In this document: one piece after another, positions 35,301 to 45,727 of the stretch
Layout of the letters: every line of letters starts with the position of its first letter
Numbering within the stretch: position 1 is the first letter of the stretch
NCBI RefSeq assembly: GCF_030253575.1
Contig: NC_080560.1
Coordinates: 43,415,001-43,479,000, forward strand
Source of the DNA: Rhododendron vialii
Taxonomy: Eukaryota; Streptophyta; Magnoliopsida; Ericales; Ericaceae
DNA length: 64,000 nucleotides
Reading direction: 5' to 3'
Notes under the pieces: model-generated
The model's database searches: none
Told to the model about the DNA's origin: nothing
What the model saw: only the letters and a program-made list of their open reading frames with translations
Program-made: the position numbers and the translations under genes

Positions 35301-37252
35301 TACTCAGAGGTGGAAGTACAGTTCATAATAAATCCATCTATGCAAGCCACAAAGTAACCTAACCTTTTTCCTATATTCCCGCTTGAGTATCGTAACATCT
35401 ACATTTTCGAAACGGGACAGGCCCAAAGCTGAATAATGATCTGTACAGTTCAACAACCTAACAACTTCATCTTCAGATGACATCTCAAAATCAGTCCCAC
35501 TTGTGGAAGGTATCCCAGGGCCACGATCAGATGATGGACTAGAACCAGTTTCAGGGGATGAGGGCCCCTGTCCACCATAGAAGAAGCTCTGTTGACCTTC
35601 CATTCCAGCTGTTTGTTCAGGGACCTGGTCGGGCATCCTATGATTGATGTTGTTCTTCAAGAAGAACATTAGAGCATCACTTGATATGAAGGATAAGTTC
35701 AATGCCAAAAGTAAACCGAACCACCCAACATATGTCCACGCACTGTATACAGAATACAAAGTTGTTATTAACAGTGCAATCCGTTCATGGCTCAACATGA
35801 ATGCCAACCCTGCATTTTAAAGAACCAAACCATCTCAGTTCCGAATTAAACATCCATACAGAGGACATTATTGTCAAGAGAAGAAAAAGGCTACAGGATC
35901 ACCTCCGGAGCAGATGACAAGTCCTGTTGTCCAAAAACTTCCACAAAACCACAATAAAAGGATTCCAGAAACAGCAATAAACATAAATCCAATGGTGAAT
36001 CCAACAAAATGTCCAGTCAAAGCTGTTATGACCTGAACAATTATGAAAACAAGGAAAGAGATGAACAAAAACAAAACCAACCGAACAAAAAGACCATATA
36101 TGAGTAGATTTAAATCAATCTTCCCTTATACAAGGGAAATAAAATCTTTATGTCAAGGTTAGTCCTAGGCCAACCCCAAGGGATTGTCCTAGTGGTCAAG
36201 GCTTGAGACTTAGGGGTTTGGTCCCTCCTAAGGTCTCAGATTCGAAACCTCTTAGGTGCTATCAACTCCTTTGGGGCCAATTCATACAAAGCTTTGCTCT
36301 GGCTTTAATTGGGACCCCCGCAAGTGGGCGGTGGGATTGGCCCCCCAGGATTAGTCGAGGTACGCGAAAGCTGGCCCGGACACTTGAGTTACAAAAACAA
36401 AAGGTTAGTCCTAGGACTTACCAGGACCAGGACAAATTTTAACACTCCAATCATCGCAATTACAGAGAGAATGCTGCACCAAATAACCGAGAAGAAGGAT
36501 GTTGTACCCATGCGCAGAAAGGACTCAATGCCTCTTAGAGTGCAGTCCAACCAAACCATTGACAAAAGAAGCACTATGTTCCCGACATGCATGAGCCACC
36601 TCAAGACAATTGGGTATGCATGCTCAATCTTCTTTTGAACATAACAAGCAGCATCTGACATGTTAGTTGTCAGACTAATAAACAATGGTTTCTGCCTCTG
36701 CAGACATTCTGTAGCTGCCTTCAAAATGGATAAAGCTGAAACCCTCAAGTGCCTGAGGATGAGAGAGTCTGAGAACTCTAAATTACCCATTGTATCATCT
36801 GTGTGAGAACCACTAGGCGAGTGGCCAGATCTATAGTTTGAATCCTCTAGGCCACGAGTGCTATTTGGTGGCCTCCCATTTTCTTCTGTCAAACCGGAAG
36901 CTTCCACGGTAGAAATATTCTCTAAGCAATCTCCTGAGTTACAATCACAAGGCACTGCTTGCTCTTCAGAATGGATAGCACTCATACCTTGCTTCTCTTT
37001 CTTCTGAAATTTCTTGGATTTCTGTTTGCTTCTATTCTCACCTCCTGCATGATCAGTTTTATTCCCACCTTCTGAAACGGGTGCACTCGGTTGGTTACCA
37101 TTAGGGAGTTTCTCCTCACCAGCAACCTTTGCCAGGTTCACTTTTCCTCTTCCTTTCGTATTTGGCAATGGACACCCTGAATCTGAAACTCCTTTCTTGT
37201 GGTTTGACAAATTGTCCCACCCATTCTTTTGTTGGTTACCCTTACGAGCCAT
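32394..37252 (-). CDS. Membrane DnaJ protein with Jiv90 domain (DNAJC14-like)
   Basis: An ER-type J-protein that would stimulate an Hsp70. Nine coding exons on -: 36422-37252, 35903-36032, 35364-35809, 35062-35142, 34873-34971, 33731-33889, 33512-33598, 33317-33388 and 32394-32726, about 745 residues. The order is: a hydrophilic Lys/Ser-rich N-terminus (MARKGNQQKNGWDNLSNHKK); several membrane segments at about 225-370 (VGNIVLLLSMVWLDCTL, VGFTIGFMFIAVSGILLLW, WTYVGWFGLLLALNLSF); a J domain at about 443-500 with the HPD motif intact (AMLVHPDKNMGNEKAAEAF); a Jiv90 region with CRKC and WCQDC, a likely zinc site; and a C-terminal Ser-rich tail ending SSKRKKKGKKQW. It resembles Arabidopsis At5g49580 as I recall it. 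A SINE lies just inside coding intron 1. The 5' leader is probably spliced from far upstream. Confidence 0.93.
36170..36400 (+). mobile_element. SINE (Au-like) with perfect 15-bp target duplication
   Basis: tRNA-derived head with A-box-like gtcctagtggtcaagg and B-box-like cagattcgaaacc, then a body with ggtgctatcaactcctttgg, cccgcaagtgggcggtggg and attagtcgaggtacgcg, as in plant Au SINEs, and a short A-rich end. aaggttagtcctagg flanks it at 36155-36169 and 36401-36415. It lies antisense in coding intron 1 of the DnaJ gene, starting a few bases after the donor. Confidence 0.9.
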
Positions 37253-38400
37253 CGAATCTAATGTTTTAAGATATTATCAAAGGGTATGTAAATAACCCAC
37301 TTCTGTTTCCATCAACAGATCCACACCTTGCTCATTAGATTTAAAGGCGCCTGCCAGTATAAAATTTGAAAAATTGTCAATATACTTGTAGGCATGATTA
37401 ATGGAGTAAAAATAAACAGCTGCTTATGATGAAAGGCCCAGAGGCCGGAACCTCAACACTATATCACAATAAGAGTTAGGATATTTAACATTGGTAGCAT
37501 GGGGTATGGGGATCCATGAGCTACCCAACATGGAGACTACGACCTTAACACTAAAAGCGTCACATCATCATTCAGTCGGTCCGGGTTGAACCACAATGAA
37601 TTAGTAAATTGTATGAACCATTATGTGAAAGTAGACTTGCTAAAACAAGTGATTGTGGTTAATATAAAAATTGCAATAAATTTCAACAGTTAACTAGACT
37701 TAGGGTAATACACATGAGACCACACTTCACGAGAGGCAATTACATTTCAAACAGGTAACAATTTTCCGAAGTTGAGCAAATTATAGAAGGCAAGGAGAGG
37801 GGAAAAGGTAAATTACAGGCTTATCTCGAGAATAATTTGCTTTCCTTATATTCATTGAAAAAACTCCCAATTCAACGCTCTATTACTTAACCATAATTCA
37901 TTTTCAAGCTCCCACCCAGGGTTACAGCAATTCGCTTTAAGGGTTACGAACTGCGATCCAGATCAAACGGTCCCAATGGGAGATCGATCGCAAACTGGAA
38001 CCGGAATTCTTGAGATCCGACGATAAAAATGGCTCACGGATGATATTTCACTCTCATATAACCAAAAAAAAACCTAAAAAAATTAAACCCATTAATGATA
38101 TGATAAGTGCAGTGACATTTATAGATGCTACTAGTAGTAAAACACCCTGAAAAATGATCCGCATCGGGAACAAACTAATTTTGTTCGGAAAAAAATACGA
38201 AGAAGCCTACCCCCGCAGTACCATGTTCCGAAGTGTATGACTTACCACGATCCCATTCATGTTCCTCATACCACAACAATCCACGATCCGGGTAAACCTG
38301 CTCACACCCCTTAATTAACTTGTATCCTTGCAGTTACGCCATCAGAAAGATGATTAAAACAAAGAAGAGGGCGATTTGGCCAAGAAAGCATAACTGTAGG
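37253..38400. other. Upstream region of the DnaJ gene
   Basis: No separate gene is seen. On - a possible acceptor (ggaaacag|aagtggg) lies about 50 bases before the DnaJ ATG, so the 5' UTR is likely spliced. An exon-like 52-bp stretch is listed at 38246-38297. Confidence 0.4.
38246..38297 (-). other. Orphan exon-like segment
   Basis: On - 52 bases lie between an acceptor (gtgagcag|gttt) and a near-consensus donor (cgtg|gtaagtca). One frame reads VYPDRGLLWYEEHEWDR without a stop. It could be an alternative leader exon of the DnaJ gene or a stray exon captured by a mobile element. No partner exon is evident. Confidence 0.25.
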
Positions 38401-38910
38401 CAGGGCCAGCCCGGGGGTAAACTCCACAAACTTGCGGGCTTGGGCAACCTCCCGGACTGGGGCATCCGTAAAAAAAAATTCGAACTAGAGTTTTATAATA
38501 AATATAAATATTTAACAACATTACGACTATATGGCTTTCTGGCCTAGTGGAAAGGCTTCCACTCCTTACCCATAAGGTCAAGGGTTCCATACTCATAGCT
38601 AGCAACCCACTTTAAGCTTTTTTTTTTAAACTCCTGAAATGGTCTAAGGCTTTAATTTTTTTAATATTGAGGCTTAGATTTCATTTGGGTAATGAAATTT
38701 TATGCATACTTTCTTTCTTTTATAAAGCACCATAACCGGATTGCATTTTGATTTTAATTTTTTGATGTAATTCAAGTTAAAAGCACATATAACCTTCTTT
38801 TTCTTTTTCTTTTTTTTACTTGTTTGTTTTTATTTTTTATGAATAAATACTAAGTGGCCAATCCAGCGTGAGGTCGGGCTTGGGCAACCCAAATGTCGGG
38901 GCCGGCACTG
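38401..38910. mobile_element. Non-autonomous hAT-like element
   Basis: 510 bp with ends cagggccagc on the left and gccggcactg on the right, a short imperfect inverted repeat of the CAGGG(C)CGGC type used by plant hAT elements. The flanking 8 bases are actgtagg and aatgtagg (seven of eight match), the length expected of hAT duplications. Inside is a tRNA-like stretch (ggcctagtggaaaggcttcc, then ggtcaagggttcc), perhaps a nested SINE relic. No transposase frame. Confidence 0.78.
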
Positions 38911-40269
38911 AATGTAGGGTGATTGGTTCAAATTCGGTAAACAACCACTGAGAAACACAAACCAAAGGTTCACCTGTTTGATATGAGGGGAAGATTTGAA
39001 TCGAGGTGGCCTCCTAAATGGGTCAATGATCTTCTTGGTTCAACCCTCAATCTCTCAATTTCAAATTTCACTGAAAGCAAATTGGTTACTCGTGGAATAA
39101 TCAAAAAGGTCAGCTGATTATAAACCCCGAAAATTGGTAAATGTTCCAGCAATCAGCACTATTGAGCCAAGTTCAGAAATACAGCTAAACTAATTGTGGT
39201 CAGTAAATTGTTGCACTCATGTACTTCCTGTAGGTCCACTTTTGGGTATTGACCTTTAATCAATAGCAGACAGCCTTGATCCGGTGAATTTCCATTTCCC
39301 TTTACCCTTTCACGTTACACAACAGGCTTAAGTAGCTTAAACCAGTCAATGTCCTTCACTGGGGATACTCAAGTTACCAACCTTTTCTCACCCTGTTTCC
39401 TAACTGGGGTCAGAATTGAACCCTCATAATAATCGCAGAAACATTCATATCTATATCATTTCGCTGTCATTTTTCTATTTTCCTAACCTAACATTCTTAA
39501 TCCAACACCACTCATTTCATTGATGAGTTTTCCATCGCTCAGACTATACACATTTCATTTATTTACTTCCATTAAATGCATCCATTAATGAGGTCAGTCA
39601 TTTAGCCCTTTATTGACTTCATCTAAATCATAAGAGTATACAGTAAGAGGTGTCCACACCATGGAATGCATGCATAAGCAAAACAAACTACATAATTTCC
39701 GATAGTATGTCCATATCAATAAACTCCAAATGGAATCCACCGACATATATAACTGAAAGGGTAAATGTGACAAAACTGACAATTCAGCAACGGGAATACA
39801 ATGTAAATGCAGATAATCCTTGCAAAACAGCATAAGACAAGGATCCCTCATGCAGAATGCATTACAGTACAAAATCTAGAGAAGCAAACAAAATCACAAC
39901 CAGAAAGTAACAAAGCTTTAAAAGGTCCAATTTGGATGGCAGGAATCTTGAGATGGAATGTGAATATGATTCCGAATTCCACGTTTGGCATTGACTGGAA
40001 AAGGAAAACGATTCATGATGACACATTCAACCCCGAATCCCATTTCCAAACTAAGTAGAAACCCAATACCCGCCCTCCCCCATGGTAATCTTAGACTGCA
40101 AGCCTATCCATAAAAAAAGAAAACGTTGAATTTAATAACGTTGAATTTAATCACTGGGTATTTGATCCCTAGTAATCAGATTCCAGTCACACTTAATTGC
40201 AGGCATCCAAAGACAGCCTAAATGTAAACAACTTAGTTATCATTAACACCACATTTAATTTCTTGATAA
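38911..40269. other. Intergenic, AT-rich, no gene seen
   Basis: Short frames only. Near 39906-40060 the words caatttggatggc and ccatttccaaacta face each other and may be ends of an old MITE. Nothing else is recognised. Confidence 0.4.
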
Positions 40270-40395
40270 CTCAGGTGTCCGGCCAACTTACACCCACCTC
40301 GACTGATCCTGGGAACCAATCCTCCCGTTCAATACCGGGGCCCAATCGAAGCGGCGCAAAAGCCGCATATGGACTGGCTCCAAAGGAGTTGAATA
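40270..40395 (-). mobile_element. 5'-truncated Au-like SINE
   Basis: Read on - it gives ggagccagtccatatgcggc, a gggccccggtattgaacggg-like body and gtcgaggtgggtgtaagttg, then ggccggacacctgagtta, matching the body and end of the SINE at 36170. The tRNA-like head is missing. Confidence 0.7.
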
Positions 40396-40755
40396 CACAA
40401 CATGATTTACGCATGTATGTGTACATAGAAATCAACAGCAGCATTTAGCAGATTACTCAACAGAGGCTAAGGTGGAGTTCGAGCTACAGACAAATAAAAA
40501 CGTAGTAGTATTTAGTATACGTACTTATTAGGTATGTGAAATACACGTGCAAACATCAAATGAAGTGAAGAATCATCACTGTGTTTTAACCCTAAATACT
40601 AATTTCCAGGTTCCCGAGACTATGTCGGACATTCCTCGTGTTCCAAACCCTAAAAACAATATCGGTTACATGTGTGTGTGTGTGTGTTCTGCGTATGAGC
40701 ATATCTACAAGCTGATGTACATAAGAGGTACGTATTGGGGAGAAACCGAGTGCTT

Positions 40756-40851
40756 ACCAGCAAGAGGCGGTGATGGCGAGGAAGGATCGGAGAGAGAGAG
40801 AGAGTCCGTAATCCCAATGGACGCGACCCACGGGTAGAAAGACAGGGGATG

Positions 40852-40883
<32 letters not shown>

Positions 40884-40920
40884 ACAGATGGGCTCGGTCT
40901 GTTTCTTTATCTGTCCTTGT
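40756..40920 (-). promoter_or_regulatory. Probable spliced 5' leader, perhaps of the DnaJ gene
   Basis: On - a CT-rich leader (including a (CT)n tract at 40851-40878) leads into tcgccatcaccgcctcttgc, then tg|gtaagcac, a strong donor. The nearest gene on - is the DnaJ gene, whose ATG is 3.5 kb downstream and has acceptor-like sequence just before it. A long 5'-UTR intron spanning the hAT and SINE copies would explain it. A separate non-coding transcript is the alternative. Confidence 0.4.
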
Positions 40921-41144
40921 TTCGTGGATGGGTAGCTTCTCATCTAGTAAATCCTCCGTTACGATTTATGGTCCATTTTAGTGAGTGTGTCCCGGCTCCG
41001 CAATGATTATCGGAATCTTTGATGTTATGAAGACTACACATTTTTCATAAAAGAAAATAATAGTACTTTCTAATAATAGTATTTCGCAATAGCTTGATTG
41101 GATATCGGTAATTTTTTTACCTTATAAGAGTGTTAGTTATACGG

Positions 41145-41600
41145 TGTTTTTTTTTTGAAACACAGTCAATTCATTTCATAACAATGCTCGAAGGCAATAC
41201 AGATTTCATCAAAAAATATAAAAATGAGTCAAAACTATCTAGACTTTGACACAGTTACCCCCTGCAGAGCAAGACCGGCGAACTCGCTAGATGAGAACCA
41301 ATCAAGGCCTAGATCGTAGAGAATCCAAACGGACCGGACCCTAACTCAAACCCGATAAGCGCATATGAAATCTGGACGGCGAGAGCTGTTCACCGGAACA
41401 AAGGTCATAGCAGATCCCTCACCGACAACAGCACCCGGACAAACCACAACACACCAACAACCCCTAACACGGACGATCTTCAAAAAGCGCCGATTATTCG
41501 CTCACCACCTCTTCCTCACCAAATTTAGGGAACCCAAACTGGTACCAAACCGGACTGATTTGGGGGAAACCCAAATCAGCCGGTAGAATCCGAGCCAAAC
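41145..41600 (-). mobile_element. Possible retroposon fragment with poly-A tail on -
   Basis: A run of t at 41145-41156 followed by gaaacacagtcaattcattt looks like the 3' end of a non-LTR element inserted on -. The following 400 bases are GC-richer than the surroundings and contain no frame I recognise. The element class is not established. Confidence 0.35.
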
Positions 41601-44600
41601 AGCCGTAGAATGGAAGGATGAAAATTCACGGTTAAAATGTGCGAATGATAGAGGTAGTATCCGCTGAATTGGTCAAAAGTAAGTTTTGTAAATTTTGGAC
41701 TGAATCCAGAGGTGCCGATCTTCTGACAAGTACTACTGTACTCCATTGGGTAGCACCTAAATGTCTGATTATTTTCCAGTGGTACCATGATTTCATTCCG
41801 ATTTGGAATTAAAAAACTAAACTAATGATTTGATCCAGAGTTAACAGTAGCAGCGGTTCTAGTTTCAACTTCATTCGAATTATAATTATATATACACATG
41901 TAGTATTATTAAAAAGGAAAATCATAATTTTATACGAGAACACTCTATAGAAACAGAGTCAACCACAAATTGGACATATATTTGTTGGTTAGTTTTAATT
42001 GTATTTAAAAGCGCGTGTTGATGTGAAATTTTTCGGTCAGAAATCGAAACCGATGCAATTGTGACATATCACAAGGTCACAAAAATGTGAGCACCGATAA
42101 AACTTTTGTCTCGTCATTCTTTTTTTATTATTATTTTAACACGGAAGGGTGAAAAAATAATTCTACTTACCACCTTCACTAGGCAATTGCTGACTAGAGA
42201 GGGGTACAAGGACTCTCTTAAACACACACACTTTTAACCCAAATGTGGCCACCGATAAACTTTTGCCTCGTTCAATTCGATCAAATTCAGCCAATAGTAA
42301 AAGTGCCATCAATCTTTCAATCTACCACATGCGATTTGGCACCCTAAATTTTGCCATCAATATTCAATCTAGTATGGGCGATTAGGCACCATAAGTTTTC
42401 CCATGTTAGTAATTAAGAAATTTCCAATTTATGTGGTTGGCATTTAGAAAAGGGCAAAGCCGCCACAAATTGACATGCCGTGCCTAGTTTTAGCTAAGCT
42501 ATATTAAATGCCTACCAACTTTGTTTGAAAATCAAGAGAAGGTATATTATTGCACTGGTTTTATGCCTAATGTTAAAGTTCCAAATGGTACAACTCAATT
42601 CAGTTTAAAAAAAAAAAGAAGGTTCCAAACCGTATACGATTAACCCACCGGAGTTAGCCAGGCGTATAGAAAATCACCACTGGAATCACACCGGAATCAA
42701 CCAAAACATGAAGGTAAGTGAGTTTGAGTTTCGCTAATAACGCCCTGTCTTACTTCATATGCGATGGTGAAAGGAATTTTTTTTTGGAGGAAGGATGGGT
42801 AAAATTATTAGAACTGGACATTCTTAGTTCATCCATTCCCAAAGCAAAAACAGCAAGACAATCAATTGAAAAGCCAAATTATTCCTAAGGTCCCCAGTCA
42901 ATTTCCTTACCTCCGGTAAATCACTACCCAAATTCCGGATCTAAACGCAGGCTTAAAAAAGGAAAACTCTAGCACATAAATAACAAATTGAAACTTGACC
43001 AATGACTTGCCTTAACCAAGCTATATCAGTGAGTATTTCTCTCAATCTTTATTCAGTAACACAGAATCAAGCTGAACTAGCATTCTGGCATTCAACCGGA
43101 GTTATGTACATTATCCTGAAGGTGACTTGAGCTTTCCTCGTGTCATCTCTGACGAAAGGTTTCCATGAAACAAATCAAATTTCCACTTCCTAAATGGCGG
43201 TTTATTGCAAGAAATCAAGCCATCTTGTATAAAGCCTTACCGACTATCTAGACAGCAATAACAGTATCAGTTAAATGCATTTGCAGTTTCTTGTGACAAA
43301 TAAAATGAACCATTTCTTCAACCTGGAAATGCTACTAAGCTAAAACACTATGCTGATAAAGTCTACGCTGTTTTAGACACTACGCAACGGGAGGAAAAAA
43401 TACGAACTCACTCACTGATAAGTTCCAGAAGGCAAATAGTAGGGGATATGACTGGAAATGGAAACAATTGAGAACTGTCTTATATCTAATCAAAAAAGAA
43501 AAGAAAAGACAGCTGTCTTATATTGAGGCTGGATAGCAAAGAGAACAACTAATTTCTTGCATCCACTTGAATTGCATATAATATTTGCCTCCCCCGCATA
43601 TCAGGTGGCCTAGTGTCTGTATGAGAGTAAAAGAAAAAAGAATTCATTTGCAACCAGAAGCTTAGAAAGAAGGCTAATTCCGATTAGACGTGATTTACAC
43701 CATTAAAGCTCTAGCAAAGACAAAGCATTTCAACCTATAAGCATTTCTAACTTATAGGCCATATAGTTTCAGTCCCAAACATCGGGTTACTGCAGAAGCT
43801 GCAGCACTGATAACCGCTTTGGATGATGCCAGGATGGACCGATGGAGTGCAGAAAAAGAAAGAGAGAGATACATTCGACTTAACCACATTTAGAGTCGAG
43901 AATCACAGAAGATACATTAAGAGAGACCAAAAAATGACATAAGAAGAGTCCAGAGTCGCAGCTGTCATGGAAGTAAGCCAATACCATGAAAAGGGAATTC
44001 CATATGACTAGCAACACCCGAAAGTGTGTCATATGGCGGAAGGCATAACTTACTCGAAAGCGAAAGATCTTTAAGCAGCCACCACCTCTCCCCAAGCATA
44101 CAGAAATACCAAATGCGAATAGAGAATAATCAAATACTAATACAAGGTTCCCAATCAAATTGCCTAAAGCAAAGCAGTCATATCCAACCCCCCGAAAAGC
44201 CTGAACACTCAAACATGTTGGGAGCTTTCAACCTAAAAAAACAGTTATCACATGATGTGCTGTTAAACTATTTGCAGCTGCTTATGACTTGGAAAGTCCA
44301 AACATGGAGCCCTTGAGAAGCAATATGAGGGGTCATAGAACAGCACAAGAGCTTTATATTAAAGGGCTACCCTGGTCTGCATAAAATATCGAGCCATCAG
44401 GCTTCAAATGTACACACACACTACTAGCAATTGAAAGAAATTATGGTCCTTGAAAAATTAGATTTGTACCTAAAAATGTGAAGTGAAAAGTAGTCTTCCT
44501 GACTTATATCACAGGCCACAAATTACGGAATGCCCACAATACTAAAATCCGTATTGCAGACAATGAAGATCAACTAAGTAGATGTGACTGCACTAACAAA

Positions 44601-44635
44601 TTCATTTACAAAGGTTTTCAAATGCAGTCCAGACC
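41601..44635. other. Long intergenic region downstream of the F-box gene
   Basis: AT-rich, no recognisable gene. The phrase caccgataaa.cttttg.ctcgt occurs near 42090 and 42250. The last few hundred bases before 44636 are the F-box 3' flank. A 110-codon frame on - at 43880-44212 has no family resemblance and is not accepted. Confidence 0.45.
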
Positions 44636-45727
44636 TTAGAAGCAAGAGAACAAAGTGCTCTTAAAGGCATGTGCAGAAAACCACAAAGGAAGCGTAGAAC
44701 TGTTCTCCACAGAATACATATCTTTCCACACTCTGCTGTCTCGATGATACATCAATACCTGCTTATGGGTGGCTAGGAACACATATTGACCCGTCTGACT
44801 TATTGGGAAAATGCCAGGCACCATTCCTCTTATACATCGAAGGCTCACCCTATCCACCACAAGCCATTCTTCCTTCTCATAATCTTTCAACACCCAAATA
44901 GTCATCCAAGCCTCTGAAATCTGAATTACGGATAAATACCCATCCGACTCCAACAAATGAACCCTACTTCCAGTCCCAAAACACACTTCCTGAGGCAATG
45001 AAAGTTTCCTCCACATATCACAATTCAGATCAAGAACTAGTACACAGGTACAACTTCCAGTCAACCAATGGAGCAATCCATTAACATACACGACTTGGTT
45101 CCTATTCATATGAGTGAAATAGTCATCCTGCAATGAAACAAACTTCCTCCATTTGCTCGACTCCGAATCAAACACCAAGCATATAAAAGTCCTCTCCGGC
45201 CTATGTCCGAATGTTCGGTGATAACCCGCTAAAATAACATTAAACTTCTGCATTGACAAATCACAAGCCAACCCAACGAGAGTGGCTTCACCATCCGGGT
45301 AGAATCGAGTAAGGGGTCTTTCCCTAGTTTTGGGTAGCAGCTTATACTCCCTAGTCATTGGGTTACAAACATAATACACACCCTTATCAGGTATGCTGGA
45401 GCAACACAACAAGCCATTACAAGAAGCTCTGACTTTCACTCTATCCTTGATAAAATCCAATGAGAATTTCTCATAAACACCCCTCAATTTATCAACAAAA
45501 ATCAAACTGGGTTTTGATTCAGAGGACTCAGAAACTTCTACCAGTACCATAGAGTTCTTGACAGACACTTGATTGTACAGTTGAATAAAATACTTGTCTG
45601 AGGTTAATCTGTACCATAATTTGCACACAGATTTGGATCTGAAGAGGTCTTTAATGGAGAATCTAGAAAGAATTTGGAGAACAACTTCATCGGGGAAAAA
45701 CCCATGTTCCATAGTCGGTGGATTCAT
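44636..45727 (-). CDS. F-box protein with F-box-associated domain
   Basis: An intact single-exon gene of 363 residues. The F-box spans about residues 10-50 (FFPDEVVLQILSRFSIKDLF, then RSKSVCKLWYRLTSDKYF) and would bind SKP1 in an SCF ubiquitin ligase. The rest is a beta-rich F-box-associated region: SCNGLLCCSSIPDKGVYYVC, NPMTREYKLLPKTRERP, VFDSESSKWRKFVSLQDDYF, VYVNGLLHWLTGS and WLVVDRVSLRCIRGM. Arabidopsis At5g49610 is the likely counterpart from memory and from gene order. The substrate is unknown. A second in-frame ATG (MEHGFFPDEV) lies five codons downstream and could be the true start. Confidence 0.93.
   Translation of the reverse strand: MNPPTMEHGFFPDEVVLQILSRFSIKDLFRSKSVCKLWYRLTSDKYFIQLYNQVSVKNSMVLVEVSESSESKPSLIFVDKLRGVYEKFSLDFIKDRVKVRASCNGLLCCSSIPDKGVYYVCNPMTREYKLLPKTRERPLTRFYPDGEATLVGLACDLSMQKFNVILAGYHRTFGHRPERTFICLVFDSESSKWRKFVSLQDDYFTHMNRNQVVYVNGLLHWLTGSCTCVLVLDLNCDMWRKLSLPQEVCFGTGSRVHLLESDGYLSVIQISEAWMTIWVLKDYEKEEWLVVDRVSLRCIRGMVPGIFPISQTGQYVFLATHKQVLMYHRDSRVWKDMYSVENSSTLPLWFSAHAFKSTLFSCF

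Noticed and set aside
36170-36260. Possible tRNA gene
   Set aside because: A and B boxes are present but they belong to a SINE with target duplications; no cloverleaf follows.
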